NCBI RefSeq assembly: GCF_016406305.1
Contig: NZ_CP066369.1
Location: 3,056,501-3,120,500 of the forward strand
DNA length: 64,000 nucleotides
Reading direction: 5' to 3'
DNA from: Shewanella putrefaciens
Lineage (GTDB): Bacteria > Pseudomonadota > Gammaproteobacteria > Enterobacterales > Shewanellaceae
Of the stretch, positions 46,016 through 55,772 are shown piece after piece. Positions within the stretch are counted from its first letter, which is position 1, and every line of letters starts with the position of its first letter. The notes under the pieces are model-generated. The model had not been told where the DNA came from and ran no database searches. It worked only from the letters and a program-made list of their open reading frames with translations. The translations under genes and the position numbers were made by a program.

Positions 46016-47449
46016 ATGACACGATTTCTGTTCGCTATCATCTTTGGTTTCTTACTGACAGCCTGTCAGCAAGTTACCGTGGACGAAACAGAATTCGCCC
46101 CCAAAAAGCTCACCGAATTGCGTGTTGGGACCCTTTACGGACCGCAAATTTATATGACCTCGGGCCAGGGAAATAGCGGTTTCGATTATGATATGGCGGT
46201 GCTTTTTGCCGAATACCTCAATGTACCCTTAAAAATGCTGCCCTTTACCAACCGCGCAGAACTGTATGAAGCCCTTAAAAACAATGAAATTGACATCATT
46301 GCCGCCGGGATGACGGAAACGCCCGCCCGCCGGGAACAATTTCGCTTCGGCCCGCCCTTATATAGGGTCAATCAAGTATTGGTTTACCGTGAAGGTATGC
46401 CAACACCCAAAAATATCAGTGAATTAAAAGGTAAAATCACTGTTATTGCTGACTCGGCATTTGTGGAAACCTTAACTCAATTGCAGAAACACAATCCATC
46501 ACTCGTCTGGGATCAAGTAGTAGATAAAGACAGCGAAGAATTGCTGGCGATGATCGCCAATAAAGAAATTGACTACACCATAGCCGACTCCAGTAGCGTA
46601 CAGATCAACCGCCGCTATTTACCCGATTTACGCTCTGGCCTAGTGTTAGAAGATAAACTCGATGTGGTCTGGCTATTACCGCCCACCCACAGTGATGAAC
46701 TTATGAGTCAATTGCTGGCATTTTGGCACCAAGAAAAACTCGCTGGCACACTCGATCATTTAAACGAAAAATACTTTGGCCACGTTAAACGCTTCGATTA
46801 TGTCGATACCCGCGCCTTTCTGCGCGCCATCGAGACAGTACTGCCCCGCTATCGTCAACTCTTTGAGGCCCACGCGGGTGATTTAGACTGGCGTAAACTG
46901 GCGGCCACCAGCTATCAGGAGTCCCATTGGAACCCTAATGCCCGTTCTCCCACGGGAGTGCGTGGCATGATGATGCTCACCGAACCCACAGCGAAAGAGA
47001 TAGGTATTACAAACCGTTTGGATGCAAAAGAAAGTATCCGCGGCGGCGCCGCTTATCTAAGGGATATGATTAACCGTTTGCCCGAATCCATCCCCGAAAG
47101 TCAGCGTATGTGGTTTGCCCTCGCCTCCTATAATATTGGCTATGCCCATGTCGAGGACGCGCGCAAACTGGCTGAGTCTATGGAGCTAAACCCCAATGCC
47201 TGGCGAGATGTGAAGAAGGTTCTGCCACTGCTGCAAAAACGTAAACACTACCAAAAGACCCGCTACGGCTACGCCAGAGGCAGTGAAGCGGTCCATTACG
47301 TTGACAGTATTCGCCGTTATTACGACACCTTAGTCTGGGTGGATAATCAATCGAAACCCCAAAATCCACAGGAAGAGCCTAACGACCTCACCGCAGAAGA
47401 GTCCCTCAGCTTACCTCAAGGCTCATTGAGTCCAGAGCAACCTAAGTAA
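46016..47449 (+). CDS. mltF: MltF, membrane-bound lytic murein transglycosylase F
   Basis: MltF cleaves peptidoglycan with formation of 1,6-anhydromuramic ends. The 477-residue product has a lipoprotein-like signal ([17 protein letters not shown]), an N-terminal solute-binding-type domain ([34 protein letters not shown]) and a C-terminal lysozyme-like SLT domain. In the latter, [34 protein letters not shown] contains the catalytic Glu of YQES, and [16 protein letters not shown] follows. An ATG at 46007 gives three more residues. It is divergent from purL. Confidence 0.92.
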   Translation: MTRFLFAIIFGFLLTACQQVTVDETEFAPKKLTELRVGTLYGPQIYMTSGQGNSGFDYDMAVLFAEYLNVPLKMLPFTNRAELYEALKNNEIDIIAAGMTETPARREQFRFGPPLYRVNQVLVYREGMPTPKNISELKGKITVIADSAFVETLTQLQKHNPSLVWDQVVDKDSEELLAMIANKEIDYTIADSSSVQINRRYLPDLRSGLVLEDKLDVVWLLPPTHSDELMSQLLAFWHQEKLAGTLDHLNEKYFGHVKRFDYVDTRAFLRAIETVLPRYRQLFEAHAGDLDWRKLAATSYQESHWNPNARSPTGVRGMMMLTEPTAKEIGITNRLDAKESIRGGAAYLRDMINRLPESIPESQRMWFALASYNIGYAHVEDARKLAESMELNPNAWRDVKKVLPLLQKRKHYQKTRYGYARGSEAVHYVDSIRRYYDTLVWVDNQSKPQNPQEEPNDLTAEESLSLPQGSLSPEQPK

Positions 47450-47739
47450 GCGTGAACGCTGAAAAACTTGCGCTAGCGCCCAAGGCTCACTTTCTCTGTA
47501 TACTTTTGGCCCATTTTCATCTTAGATTAAGCGAAAGGGCGTTAAAGTGCGTTTACACGATTAAGCGATTAACATGCTGGTTTATAAAGCAGATACGCCC
47601 AAGGGGATTGCCGCCCCCAAGCGCAACTGTTACTGTCATAGGGTCAATCATGTCACGGCAGTAAGCGGTGTCAGGCTGGTACTTAAAACAATCACAATAT
47701 TGAGTAACACAGATAAAAATAATCAAAAACGGGGTCAAT

Positions 47740-47859
47740 ATGAGAAAAAAAACCATCCATAATAATGCGTCGCGCCGCCGCACCTTACTCAAGGTCCGTC
47801 ATCGCCGGGTGTTAAATCGTCAAAAACTGTTCTTTACCTTTATCCAGACCCAGGATTAA
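47740..47859 (+). CDS. Putative small basic protein, 39 residues
   Basis: The ORF begins MRKKTIHNNASRRRTLLKVR and ends FIQTQD. It is very basic (about 13 Arg, Lys and His). GGGGTC precedes the ATG, a modest ribosome site. It lies between mltF and tadA in a gap of about 430 bases that otherwise shows no gene. Basic small proteins of this kind often bind RNA or ribosomes, but I know no family for it. Confidence 0.4.
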   Translation: MRKKTIHNNASRRRTLLKVRHRRVLNRQKLFFTFIQTQD

Positions 47860-47876
47860 TACGCCTGTCTTAACCT

Positions 47877-48515
<639 letters not shown>

Positions 48516-48568
48516 TTAAGGATTCTCTTTAATCAACAATTGAGGCAATTATACCCATAACCAATAAA

Positions 48569-48589
48569 AAAGGCGCACTCGGCGCCTTT
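48569..48589 (-). terminator. Intrinsic terminator, probably the original one of guaA
   Basis: AAAGGCGC-ACTCG-GCGCCTTT is followed on the minus strand by a run of T. It lies 33 bases beyond the right guaA-end repeat. If the island were removed between its repeats, this hairpin would sit just after the guaA stop, so I infer it was the guaA terminator before insertion. Confidence 0.75.
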
Positions 48590-48621
48590 CGTTAATGCAT
48601 CATGTCATCAAGACAGAGAAT

Positions 48622-48634
48622 TATTCCCACTCGA
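48622..48634. repeat. 13-bp copy of the guaA 3' end, far side of the island
   Basis: TATTCCCACTCGA is identical to 52492-52504, which encodes the end of guaA (Glu-Trp-Glu and part of the stop on the minus strand). The 3' end of guaA is an established integration site for tyrosine-integrase islands in several proteobacteria, so the repeat is probably an attachment-site duplication. Confidence 0.75.
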
Positions 48635-48743
48635 ATATCAACGAGAGGGAAATCCACCTATAGAACAATTAGTTATAAATATGTTCATTCTCGATACCAT
48701 CATCTATACCATACGCAGAATTTTTTTGCTGCTCGTTGACATT

Positions 48744-48845
48744 TTAGTTCTTTTTTGGCCCTGATTCTGCCATATCACGGCGAAGCTCTTGCTTCTCTTC
48801 ACAATTTAAAGCAACAACACTAGTCATTTTCGATATGTAATTCAT
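48744..48845 (-). CDS. Possible small ORF after the RES gene, 33 residues
   Basis: The ORF begins MNYISKMTSVVALNCEEKQE and ends SGPKKN. A TTG start at 48863 would add six residues. It starts 27 bases after the RES gene stop in the same orientation. No clear ribosome site is present, so the call is weak. If translated it would be a fourth gene of the cassette. The rest of the 356-base stretch between tadA and the RES gene holds the terminator and attachment repeat. Confidence 0.25.
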   Translation of the reverse strand: MNYISKMTSVVALNCEEKQELRRDMAESGPKKN

Positions 48846-48871
48846 TTCTAAATTTTTGCTCAAAGAACCAA

Positions 48872-49921
48872 TCACCGCTTCTCATAATCGACATGCATTT
48901 GTAAGGCTGCAACCTGAACCGAAACCCGATCTACGTTATATATGGAGACTTGACCACCAACGGCCTGTTCGGGATTGAACAAGGCAAGATTAATCCCTTC
49001 ACTAACAGAACTGCGATAAACAACTCCATCAAAGCCTTTTTTCTTAATAAACTCACATAAATATTGACTAGGTATGTAGTCTATTGCAGCACCTGAAGGC
49101 TGAACAGGCCTTGTTAACTCTTCACCTAAACGCTCTAGAAAGGGTAAATCAGCCCGCAATTGTGCGATTTGTCTAGCGTCCTCCAAAATGAAAGGAGAAA
49201 CAAGTTCACGAGGGTTGCGCAAATCTACAGCCTTAATGTCTGGAATTTCAAAACTAGCCACACAAGCGACTTCCCCAGTATGCGGCCTAACTTCCGCAAC
49301 AGCTGTCTCAGGTAATGAACCTAAATAGAGGTAAGGAATACCAACCGGGTTTGCTCGTCCATTTGAAGAGCGTCTTTTAGGTGGGGCCCCCATCTTATCT
49401 ATTTGAAAAGCTTCATCCTCAGTTTTAATTCGAGCACGATACCACTGCAAAGGCAGCCCTTTAGCAATTAGCATCTCTAATAGCTCTTTGAGGCGCTCTT
49501 CGTCGATAGTTACATCTAGAAACCATCGATTCGAGTACATCATTTCATCTCGCAATTTATCCCACAGTGCTAGACCATCACTATTATAACTACTTGAAGG
49601 TTGAAACGGACGACGGACAACTTCACCATCATTAAGAATTTCACTAAGTAGATCTTTTGCATGAGCGTTGTCCATACGCTCATGGCTAAATATCAACCAA
49701 TCATCTTTCATCCACTCAACTAATGTTTTTCCATCAGGATCGGGTTCATAGACATTAACTAGAAGTTCAAAATAATCCGCTAAATCAGCAGGCTCGACTA
49801 GCGCTGTATTAACTGTTCCGCAAAAGTCGCAATCCCCTAGCTTCGGTCCAAGAGTCGGAAATATTTCATCACGTAGAACACGATCGCCAAAACACTCTGG
49901 GCAGCAGTAACGCTTAGCCAT
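48872..49921 (-). CDS. Zinc-finger and RES-domain protein (predicted NAD-degrading effector)
   Basis: The 349-residue product opens with a small zinc motif, Cys7-x-x-Cys10 and Cys31-x-x-Cys34. A helical region of about 120 residues resembles the HEPN/RES N-terminal domain. A RES domain follows from about 155. It holds WYRARI (Arg162 and Arg164), NGRANPVGIPYLYLG, TAVAEVRPHTG (Glu210) and DYIPSQYLCEFIK (Ser285), which match the Arg-Glu-Ser triad that names the family. RES toxins studied elsewhere break down NAD+. It is the last of the three cassette genes, 7 bases after the sce7725-like gene. No antitoxin of the Xre type is next to it. A toxic effector released on phage attack is the likely role; this is inference. 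Confidence 0.75.
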   Translation of the reverse strand: MAKRYCCPECFGDRVLRDEIFPTLGPKLGDCDFCGTVNTALVEPADLADYFELLVNVYEPDPDGKTLVEWMKDDWLIFSHERMDNAHAKDLLSEILNDGEVVRRPFQPSSSYNSDGLALWDKLRDEMMYSNRWFLDVTIDEERLKELLEMLIAKGLPLQWYRARIKTEDEAFQIDKMGAPPKRRSSNGRANPVGIPYLYLGSLPETAVAEVRPHTGEVACVASFEIPDIKAVDLRNPRELVSPFILEDARQIAQLRADLPFLERLGEELTRPVQPSGAAIDYIPSQYLCEFIKKKGFDGVVYRSSVSEGINLALFNPEQAVGGQVSIYNVDRVSVQVAALQMHVDYEKR

Positions 49922-49928
49922 AGCGACC

Positions 49929-50864
49929 TCACTTCAAATAATCTACAAGCGTTTCGATATGGTGCTTCATCGAAAGCTTTTTCACATAACCTAAACCGGG
50001 AAAGTGCCGTTTTGTATAAAGTTCTTTAAACTCTTTGATAGCATTAGTTTCAAGAAGCCCAGAGTTTCCGCTTTCAAGCTTCCTGATTAATTTTCCAAGA
50101 GCTTGACCAAACTTCCCTGCTGGGTCCGTAGGAGTATCCTTTGTATCTGATACGAAATGATAAATGTACATCACATCGTCCTTGTTACGATCTATGAAAG
50201 TCAGGTGTATAGCTACTGCATAAGCTGGCCCGCCACCTTCGGTATATGCATCCCCAACCATCAAGAAGTCTCCAAACCCTTCCATCCCTAACTCAGGATA
50301 AGTCGCATGGAGTTCTGAAAACATTTCGACTTCAGGGTAATCTGCATTGCGCTGACGGTTGAATCCATCACGAATCAAAATACGCTTACTCGAGCCAAAA
50401 TGTTTTCGGTATAATAATTTTGAATAATCATCTATAAAGATATTTGTTAGCTCCGGCATATAGCCTTCAAGCTTAATCGCCAAATCCTTTGGCTCAGTAA
50501 AACCGGCATGAACTAAGACTCTATTATGGGATGCATGCTGTTCGAAGCAAGACATAGCGTCATCTACCGACATACTATTACGCAGAAGGATTCCTGCAGA
50601 TATATTTTCCGAACCAGAAAACTCTCCCTCAAGAAAGCAGCTGATATTAGCGCCATCATCTTGATGATCACCATAGTTAGGATTAACTATAACTACTGCT
50701 TTACCACCTGCTTCACTAATCGCTTCTAATGCTCTTTTGAGACCATTTAATGACTCACGAACAGGCTCAATGACTGGTATAAAGTTATTGTCTGCCAAAA
50801 GCTGAGCCATTTCACGAATCGTTATTAGCTCAAATTGCTTTCCACGAAAATATGGGTAGTACAT
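49929..50864 (-). CDS. sce7725-family protein
   Basis: The 311-residue product matches the sce7725 family, a group without known function usually found next to sce7726. It opens MYYPYFRGKQFELITIREMAQLL, typical of the family, followed by FIPVIEPVRESLNGLKRALEAI and AVVIVNPNYGDHQ. Alternating strands and helices suggest a TIM-barrel-like fold. The GFNRQRNADYPEVEMFSELHATYPE and GFGDFLMVGDAYTEGGGPAYAVAIHLTFID segments are the other well-formed blocks. I see no catalytic motif I can name. It sits 7 bases from both neighbours, so the three genes are one operon. A sensor or scaffold between nuclease and RES effector is possible. Confidence 0.75.
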   Translation of the reverse strand: MYYPYFRGKQFELITIREMAQLLADNNFIPVIEPVRESLNGLKRALEAISEAGGKAVVIVNPNYGDHQDDGANISCFLEGEFSGSENISAGILLRNSMSVDDAMSCFEQHASHNRVLVHAGFTEPKDLAIKLEGYMPELTNIFIDDYSKLLYRKHFGSSKRILIRDGFNRQRNADYPEVEMFSELHATYPELGMEGFGDFLMVGDAYTEGGGPAYAVAIHLTFIDRNKDDVMYIYHFVSDTKDTPTDPAGKFGQALGKLIRKLESGNSGLLETNAIKEFKELYTKRHFPGLGYVKKLSMKHHIETLVDYLK

Positions 50865-50871
50865 ATGTCGA

Positions 50872-51762
50872 TTAACTCCATGTCATTGCCGCATGTAGTG
50901 GAGTTTCCGTAGCATCGATCAGTCTCGTTTGATCAGAGTGACGTACAGACACTGATAACGCAGCTGTTTGTAAGGATTTTGGCAAACGATCAACAAAATC
51001 TCTAAGAGAAGCAAGAGCTCGTGTCCGTTTTAACGTTTTAACCATTTCAAAGTGCAAAGTAGCCGGATCAATTTCAGAAAACAATTCACGCAATGCCGCA
51101 TGCCTTTCAATATTAGGCACCACGGGAACGACTATCCCTAAGTTCTCAAGAATTTCGACGCATTCAGAGATGCGCAAGGAGTCAAATACAGTACTAGGAC
51201 AGATTCTCTCAGGACAATTTAGTGCCTCACGTATAGTTTTGATCTGATAACGATTAGTTAGGCACATAATTCCAACATCTTCCGATACGGCTTTAAGAAT
51301 ACCATCGATGTGCTCTTCACTAGATATCACATTAACTTTGGCAAACACTCGTTTGTAGTTCTCGACTTGATGTTCAAGCCGAGTAAGAGAATCTCGCTCA
51401 GACTTTATCTCATAAACAGTTGCAGTACCGTTTAAAATCACTAGGTCCGCCTTACAACTACCTGCTCGAAACTCGCTTAGCATTGAAGCAGTGCGAAGTG
51501 AATGAGTTCCCAGAAGCACTTTTTGACTGACAGCTGCTCGATATATGTATTCATCACGGTGACCAGCAACTTTAAGTATATTAAATGCAAAATCGAACGC
51601 TTCACCCACTGTTGAGTTGGGCGCCAACTGGTCAACTATTCCAGCCTCCTTTAGCAACCGAGTAAACAAAGCTGACTGCCCCTTCTTTGCCATCTCTCTA
51701 AAGACGGTAGCTGAAAATAGCATAGTTAGAGTAGGAAGTTTTTTTAAATCATTGATTTTCAT
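50872..51762 (-). CDS. sce7726-family protein with a PD-(D/E)XK nuclease signature
   Basis: The 296-residue product fits the sce7726 family. A helical N-terminal half contains FAFNILKVAGHRDEYIYRAAVSQKVLLGTHSLRTASMLSEF. The core is a clear restriction-endonuclease-like motif: Glu97 in SEF, Asp106 in KADLVIL, then Glu118-x-Lys120 in YEIKSE, followed by the helix LEHQVENYKRVF with Gln132 and Tyr136. All the catalytic positions are present, so it could cut DNA. The family is known mainly by name and partners. It is the first gene of the cassette; its ribosome site is weak. Confidence 0.75.
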   Translation of the reverse strand: MKINDLKKLPTLTMLFSATVFREMAKKGQSALFTRLLKEAGIVDQLAPNSTVGEAFDFAFNILKVAGHRDEYIYRAAVSQKVLLGTHSLRTASMLSEFRAGSCKADLVILNGTATVYEIKSERDSLTRLEHQVENYKRVFAKVNVISSEEHIDGILKAVSEDVGIMCLTNRYQIKTIREALNCPERICPSTVFDSLRISECVEILENLGIVVPVVPNIERHAALRELFSEIDPATLHFEMVKTLKRTRALASLRDFVDRLPKSLQTAALSVSVRHSDQTRLIDATETPLHAAMTWS

Positions 51763-51880
51763 TTAAACACCAGAAAAACCGCCATGCTTTAGGAGCATTA
51801 TTTAAAAGACCGTCTGTCTTCTTTAGCTTTGGACAAAGGTCCTCTTCAACCTGCTAAATCATATAAAACTTACTGATATA

Positions 51881-52285
51881 CTAGCATTCACGTCTAGGTT
51901 TGGCGATCAAAAAGGTCCTCCTTTTCAACCAACTACTAACTTTAAATTTAGCACTATCGACGGACATATTTCTAACAATCTCGGGGACTGAACTTATGGC
52001 AACACCTTCCAAGAGAGCAAAAACCAAACTGGCAGTATGTGGAAATTCGGGCCAATGCACTATCACCGACCCTTGTCTCTCTAACGACTTGCGTCCACCA
52101 AACGACCAGCGTCTGATTTTGTCGATTGTTTGACACGTCATGCCCGTGTAAACACGCTCGGCCATCCTGTTTTGTAATACCTCAATTTTGTCGGCAATCA
52201 CTTTTATCTTTAGGCCATACCCGGTGCTGTGTAACCACAGCCCCAAAAAATAGAAGACAAGCATCACAATGAACCTCACCGCCAA
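51881..52285 (-). CDS. Doubtful ORF with one membrane segment, 134 residues
   Basis: The frame begins at a TTG (52285) and opens with a plausible membrane helix (FIVMLVFYFLGLWLHS), then a helix IKVIADKIEVLQNRMAERVY. The remainder is unremarkable. There is no good ribosome site, and I recognise no family. It could be a small membrane gene or a remnant within the island. The 120 bases between it and the sce7726-like gene show nothing else. Confidence 0.3.
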   Translation of the reverse strand: MAVRFIVMLVFYFLGLWLHSTGYGLKIKVIADKIEVLQNRMAERVYTGMTCQTIDKIRRWSFGGRKSLERQGSVIVHWPEFPHTASLVFALLEGVAISSVPEIVRNMSVDSAKFKVSSWLKRRTFLIAKPRREC

Positions 52286-52341
52286 GAAACCAAATATTTC
52301 CGTAAGGCTTTGGGTCCATACTCAGCAATCCTTATCTAGTT

Positions 52342-52360
52342 AGGCCGTGCGGCCTTTTTT
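52342..52360 (+). terminator. Short plus-strand terminator-like hairpin
   Basis: AGGCC-GTGC-GGCCT followed by TTTTT. The stem has only 5 bp, and no plus-strand gene lies upstream to justify it, so it may be left over from a lost gene. Confidence 0.4.
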
Positions 52361-52418
52361 AACAAAACCAGCAACCTCTCTATTTCCTTTCTGATGACGT
52401 TCTCAATGAAAAAACTAT

Positions 52419-52453
52419 AAAAATGCCAGTCAGTATTACTGACTGGCATTTTT
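52419..52453. terminator. Strong bidirectional terminator next to guaA
   Basis: AAAAATGCCAGTCAGT-ATT-ACTGACTGGCATTTTT is a perfect 16-bp stem with A/T flanks, 38 bases beyond the guaA stop. It lies inside the island boundary, so guaA now ends at an island-supplied terminator while its presumed old one is at 48569-48589. Confidence 0.9.
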
Positions 52454-52490
52454 ATTTTATCAAGGGCTGGTTAATTATTGATAAACCCGC

Positions 52491-54068
52491 CTATTCCCAC
52501 TCGATCGTCGCTGGTGGCTTGCCAGAGATATCGTAAACCACACGGGAAATGCCATCGACTTCGTTGATGATGCGGTTTGATACGCGACCTAAGAAATCAT
52601 AGGGTAAATGTGCCCAGTGTGCGGTCATAAAGTCGATGGTTTCGACGGCGCGCAGTGATACCACCCAATCGTATTTACGGCCATCACCCATCACGCCGAC
52701 AGAGCGCACGGGTAAGAACACGGTAAAGGCTTGGCTAACTTTGTTGTACAGGTCGGCTTTATGCAACTCTTCGATGAAGATAGCATCGGCGCGGCGCAGT
52801 AAATCGCAGTATTCCTTCTTCACTTCACCTAAAACGCGCACACCTAAGCCTGGGCCTGGGAACGGGTGGCGGTAAAGCATGTTGTACGGCAGACCTAACT
52901 CTAAACCGATTTTACGGACTTCATCTTTAAAGAGTTCGCGCAGTGGCTCAACTAAACCGAGCGCCATATCGTCTGGCAAACCGCCAACGTTATGGTGCGA
53001 CTTGATCACATGGGCTTTGCCTGTGGCGCTGCCAGCGGATTCAATCACATCGGGATAAATCGTGCCTTGGGCTAGCCACTTAGCATTAACGCACTTCTTC
53101 GACTCTTCATCGAAAATCTCAACGAAGACACGGCCGATGATTTTACGTTTTGCTTCAGGATCGGCAACGCCCTTCATCGCATCGAGGAAGCGGTTTTCCG
53201 CATCGACATGGATAATGTTCAGGCCGAAATGATCACCGAACATGTCCATTACTTGCTCGGCTTCGTTCAAACGTAATAAACCGTTATCCACAAACACGCA
53301 GGTCAGTTTTTTGCCGATAGCACGGTGCAGCAACATGGCCACAACCGATGAATCGACACCACCAGATAGCCCTAAAATCACTTCATCATCGCCGATTTGC
53401 TTTTTCAGGCGCTCAATCGCATCTTCGATGATAGAAGAGGGTTTCCAGTTAGCGGCGCAGCCACAGATATCTAAGGCAAAATGCGATAACATCCGCATGC
53501 CTTGACGCGTGTGGGTCACTTCAGGGTGGAATTGTACGCCATAGAAACGTTTTCCTTCGTGGGCCATGGCTGCAAAGGGGCAAGTATCGGTTTTAGCCAC
53601 TGCCACAAATCCTTCAGGGATCGCAGACACTTTATCACCGTGGCTCATCCACACATCAAGCAGCGGTTTACCTTCACTATTGACGGCGTCTTCAATATCT
53701 TTGAATAACGCAGATTTTGTCAGCATTTCAATTTGAGCGTAACCGAATTCACCTTCGCCCACACCTTGGATCACTTTACCGCCAAGCTGCTCAGACATGG
53801 TTTGCATGCCGTAACAGATACCTAACACGGGCACGCCTGCGTTAAAGACATATTCAGGTGCACGGGGAGAATTTTCAGCCGTCACACTTTCAGGGCCGCC
53901 CGCTAGGATAATACCATTAGGGGCAAACTCACGGATTTGGGCTTCGGTCACATCCCACGCCCATAATTCACAGTAAACGCCAATTTCACGGATACGACGG
54001 GCAATCAGTTGAGTGTACTGGGATCCAAAATCGAGGATCAGTATCTTGTGCTCATGAATATCGCTCAT
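52491..54068 (-). CDS. guaA: GuaA, GMP synthase
   Basis: GuaA aminates XMP to GMP with glutamine. The 525-residue product has the class I glutaminase ([41 protein letters not shown] with the catalytic Cys, [12 protein letters not shown] with the catalytic His). An ATP pyrophosphatase domain follows ([18 protein letters not shown], the SGGxDS loop), then the dimerisation domain ending TIEWE. Its last 13 bases are the integration target of the neighbouring island, and the coding end is unchanged. It lies downstream of guaB on the same strand. Confidence 0.96.
   Translation of the reverse strand: MSDIHEHKILILDFGSQYTQLIARRIREIGVYCELWAWDVTEAQIREFAPNGIILAGGPESVTAENSPRAPEYVFNAGVPVLGICYGMQTMSEQLGGKVIQGVGEGEFGYAQIEMLTKSALFKDIEDAVNSEGKPLLDVWMSHGDKVSAIPEGFVAVAKTDTCPFAAMAHEGKRFYGVQFHPEVTHTRQGMRMLSHFALDICGCAANWKPSSIIEDAIERLKKQIGDDEVILGLSGGVDSSVVAMLLHRAIGKKLTCVFVDNGLLRLNEAEQVMDMFGDHFGLNIIHVDAENRFLDAMKGVADPEAKRKIIGRVFVEIFDEESKKCVNAKWLAQGTIYPDVIESAGSATGKAHVIKSHHNVGGLPDDMALGLVEPLRELFKDEVRKIGLELGLPYNMLYRHPFPGPGLGVRVLGEVKKEYCDLLRRADAIFIEELHKADLYNKVSQAFTVFLPVRSVGVMGDGRKYDWVVSLRAVETIDFMTAHWAHLPYDFLGRVSNRIINEVDGISRVVYDISGKPPATIEWE
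52492..52504. repeat. 13-bp island repeat within the guaA 3' end
   Basis: TATTCCCACTCGA, the minus-strand end of guaA, is repeated exactly at 48622-48634. The two copies diverge immediately outside the block. Confidence 0.75.
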
Positions 54069-54149
54069 GGATAACCTTTTCTCATCTATTGTTTAACTTG
54101 GCTCAAAATCGATATGGTCAATCTTGAGGGCATTACACAGATTACTAAC

Positions 54150-54170
54150 GGGGCGGCTTATCGCCGCCCC
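54150..54170. other. Hairpin between guaB and guaA
   Basis: GGGGCGGC-TTATC-GCCGCCCC is an 8-bp GC-only stem without a T-tract. In the guaBA transcript it may slow or protect RNA between the two genes instead of ending transcription. Confidence 0.55.
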
Positions 54171-54184
54171 ATTATGTCAAACGC

Positions 54185-55651
54185 TTAAGAACCTGAACGG
54201 TAGTTAGGTGCTTCTTTAGTGATAGTTACATCGTGCACATGGGACTCGCCCATACCCGCAGAAGTCACTTTCACAAATTGCGCTTTTTCATTCAGTTCAA
54301 GGATAGTGGCACAGCCAGTTAAGCCCATGCATGAACGCAGACCGCCCATATGTTGGTGGATAATTTCCTTGAGCTTACCTTTGTAGGGTACACGGCCTTC
54401 GATGCCTTCTGGCACAAGCTTGTCGGCAGCATTGTCAGATTGGAAATAACGGTCGGAAGAGCCTTGAGACATAGCCCCTAAGGAGCCCATACCGCGGTAA
54501 GATTTATAAGCACGGCCTTGGTACAGTTCAGTTTCACCAGGCGCTTCATCGGTACCAGCGAACATTGAACCCGCCATGATGCAAGATGCGCCCGCGGCTA
54601 AGGCTTTAGCTAAATCACCAGAGAAACGCACGCCACCGTCAGCAATAACAGGAATACCTAAGCCTTTTACGGCTGCGGCAGCATCTGAAACCGCAGTAAT
54701 TTGTGGCACACCCACACCGGTAACAATACGAGTCGTACAAATAGAACCAGGGCCAATACCGACTTTAACGGCGTTAACGCCCGCTTCAACTAAGGCTAAG
54801 GCGCCCTCTGCCGTGGCAACGTTACCACCGACAATTTGTAAATCTGGGTATTTGGCACGGGTTTCACGGATACGCTGCAGCACGCCTTCGGAATGGCCAT
54901 GGGAAGAATCGATCAGCAGTACGTCAACACCGGCCTTAACCAGCGCATCAACACGCTCTTCGTTGCCCGCACCTGCACCTACGGCGGCGCCTACACGTAA
55001 ACGGCCTAACTCATCCTTACAGGCGTTAGGTTTACGCTCGGCTTTCTCGAAGTCTTTTACAGTGATTAAGCCTTTCAGCTTGAAGTTATCATCGACAACT
55101 AACACTTTTTCGATACGGTTAGAGTGCATTAATTTTTGCACTTCATCTAACTTAGTGCCTTCGGCAACTGTGACTAAACGCGACTTAGGCGTCATCACTT
55201 CCTCTACCGTTTTGCTCCAGTCGGTCACAAAGCGCACATCACGGCCGGTGATAATACCGACAAGCTCGTTCGCTTCGTTAACCACGGGGTAACCGGCAAA
55301 ACCGTTTTTCAGGGTTAACACTTTCAGATCGGCCAGTGTCGTTGAGGGAGTCACAGTCACAGGTTGTTGAACCACGCCCGCTTCGTAAATTTTTACTTTA
55401 CGCACTTCTTCGGCTTGCTTCTCAATACTCATGTTTTTGTGAATAAAACCTAAGCCACCTTCCTGCGCCATCGCGATTGCAAGGCGAGCTTCAGTGACCG
55501 TATCCATGGCGGCGGACACAAGCGGAATGTTGAGTTCGATTGTATTGGTGAGGCGAGTTTTAAGAACGGCGGTATTTGGGAGTACAGTAGAATGCGCAGG
55601 AACAAGTAACACATCGTCAAAAGTAAGCGCTTCTTTAATTAAACGTAGCAT
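54185..55651 (-). CDS. guaB: GuaB, IMP dehydrogenase
   Basis: GuaB oxidises IMP to XMP with NAD+. The product is 488 residues from the ATG at 55651, which follows GGGGAG. It is a TIM barrel interrupted by two CBS domains ([25 protein letters not shown] and [25 protein letters not shown]). Catalytic features are [23 protein letters not shown] with the active-site Cys, and a [13 protein letters not shown] flap. The open frame runs 45 codons further upstream through the promoter region and is not used. It is divergent from xseA and precedes guaA. Confidence 0.96.
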   Translation of the reverse strand: MLRLIKEALTFDDVLLVPAHSTVLPNTAVLKTRLTNTIELNIPLVSAAMDTVTEARLAIAMAQEGGLGFIHKNMSIEKQAEEVRKVKIYEAGVVQQPVTVTPSTTLADLKVLTLKNGFAGYPVVNEANELVGIITGRDVRFVTDWSKTVEEVMTPKSRLVTVAEGTKLDEVQKLMHSNRIEKVLVVDDNFKLKGLITVKDFEKAERKPNACKDELGRLRVGAAVGAGAGNEERVDALVKAGVDVLLIDSSHGHSEGVLQRIRETRAKYPDLQIVGGNVATAEGALALVEAGVNAVKVGIGPGSICTTRIVTGVGVPQITAVSDAAAAVKGLGIPVIADGGVRFSGDLAKALAAGASCIMAGSMFAGTDEAPGETELYQGRAYKSYRGMGSLGAMSQGSSDRYFQSDNAADKLVPEGIEGRVPYKGKLKEIIHQHMGGLRSCMGLTGCATILELNEKAQFVKVTSAGMGESHVHDVTITKEAPNYRSGS

Positions 55652-55772
55652 TAGCAACATCTCCCCAGTTGAGTAGGATTTAGAGGTGAAATATTGCGGC
55701 GGGATTATACCTTGCATATGGGGCGCGGTAAATGGAAAATAGTGAAAAATTCCCATTTGCGCGAGAAAAACC

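Larger units (their letters stand above)
48635..52491. mobile_element. Island at the guaA 3' end with a nuclease/RES cassette
   Basis: About 3.9 kb lies between 13-bp copies of the guaA end. It holds three tightly spaced minus-strand genes (sce7726-like nuclease, sce7725-like protein, zinc/RES protein), a possible small ORF after them and a doubtful membrane-protein ORF before them. No integrase, recombination directionality factor or replication gene is visible, so it is either a decayed or a minimal cargo island moved by an integrase in trans. Confidence 0.7.

Noticed and set aside
47553-47792. Minus-strand ORF of 79 codons with a membrane-like stretch
   Set aside because: It has no ribosome site and overlaps the better small basic ORF on the other strand; composition looks like a shadow frame.
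54576-55292. 238-codon plus-strand ORF opposite guaB
   Set aside because: It is long but antisense to guaB with Ala, Ser, Thr and Pro bias expected from the complementary codons.
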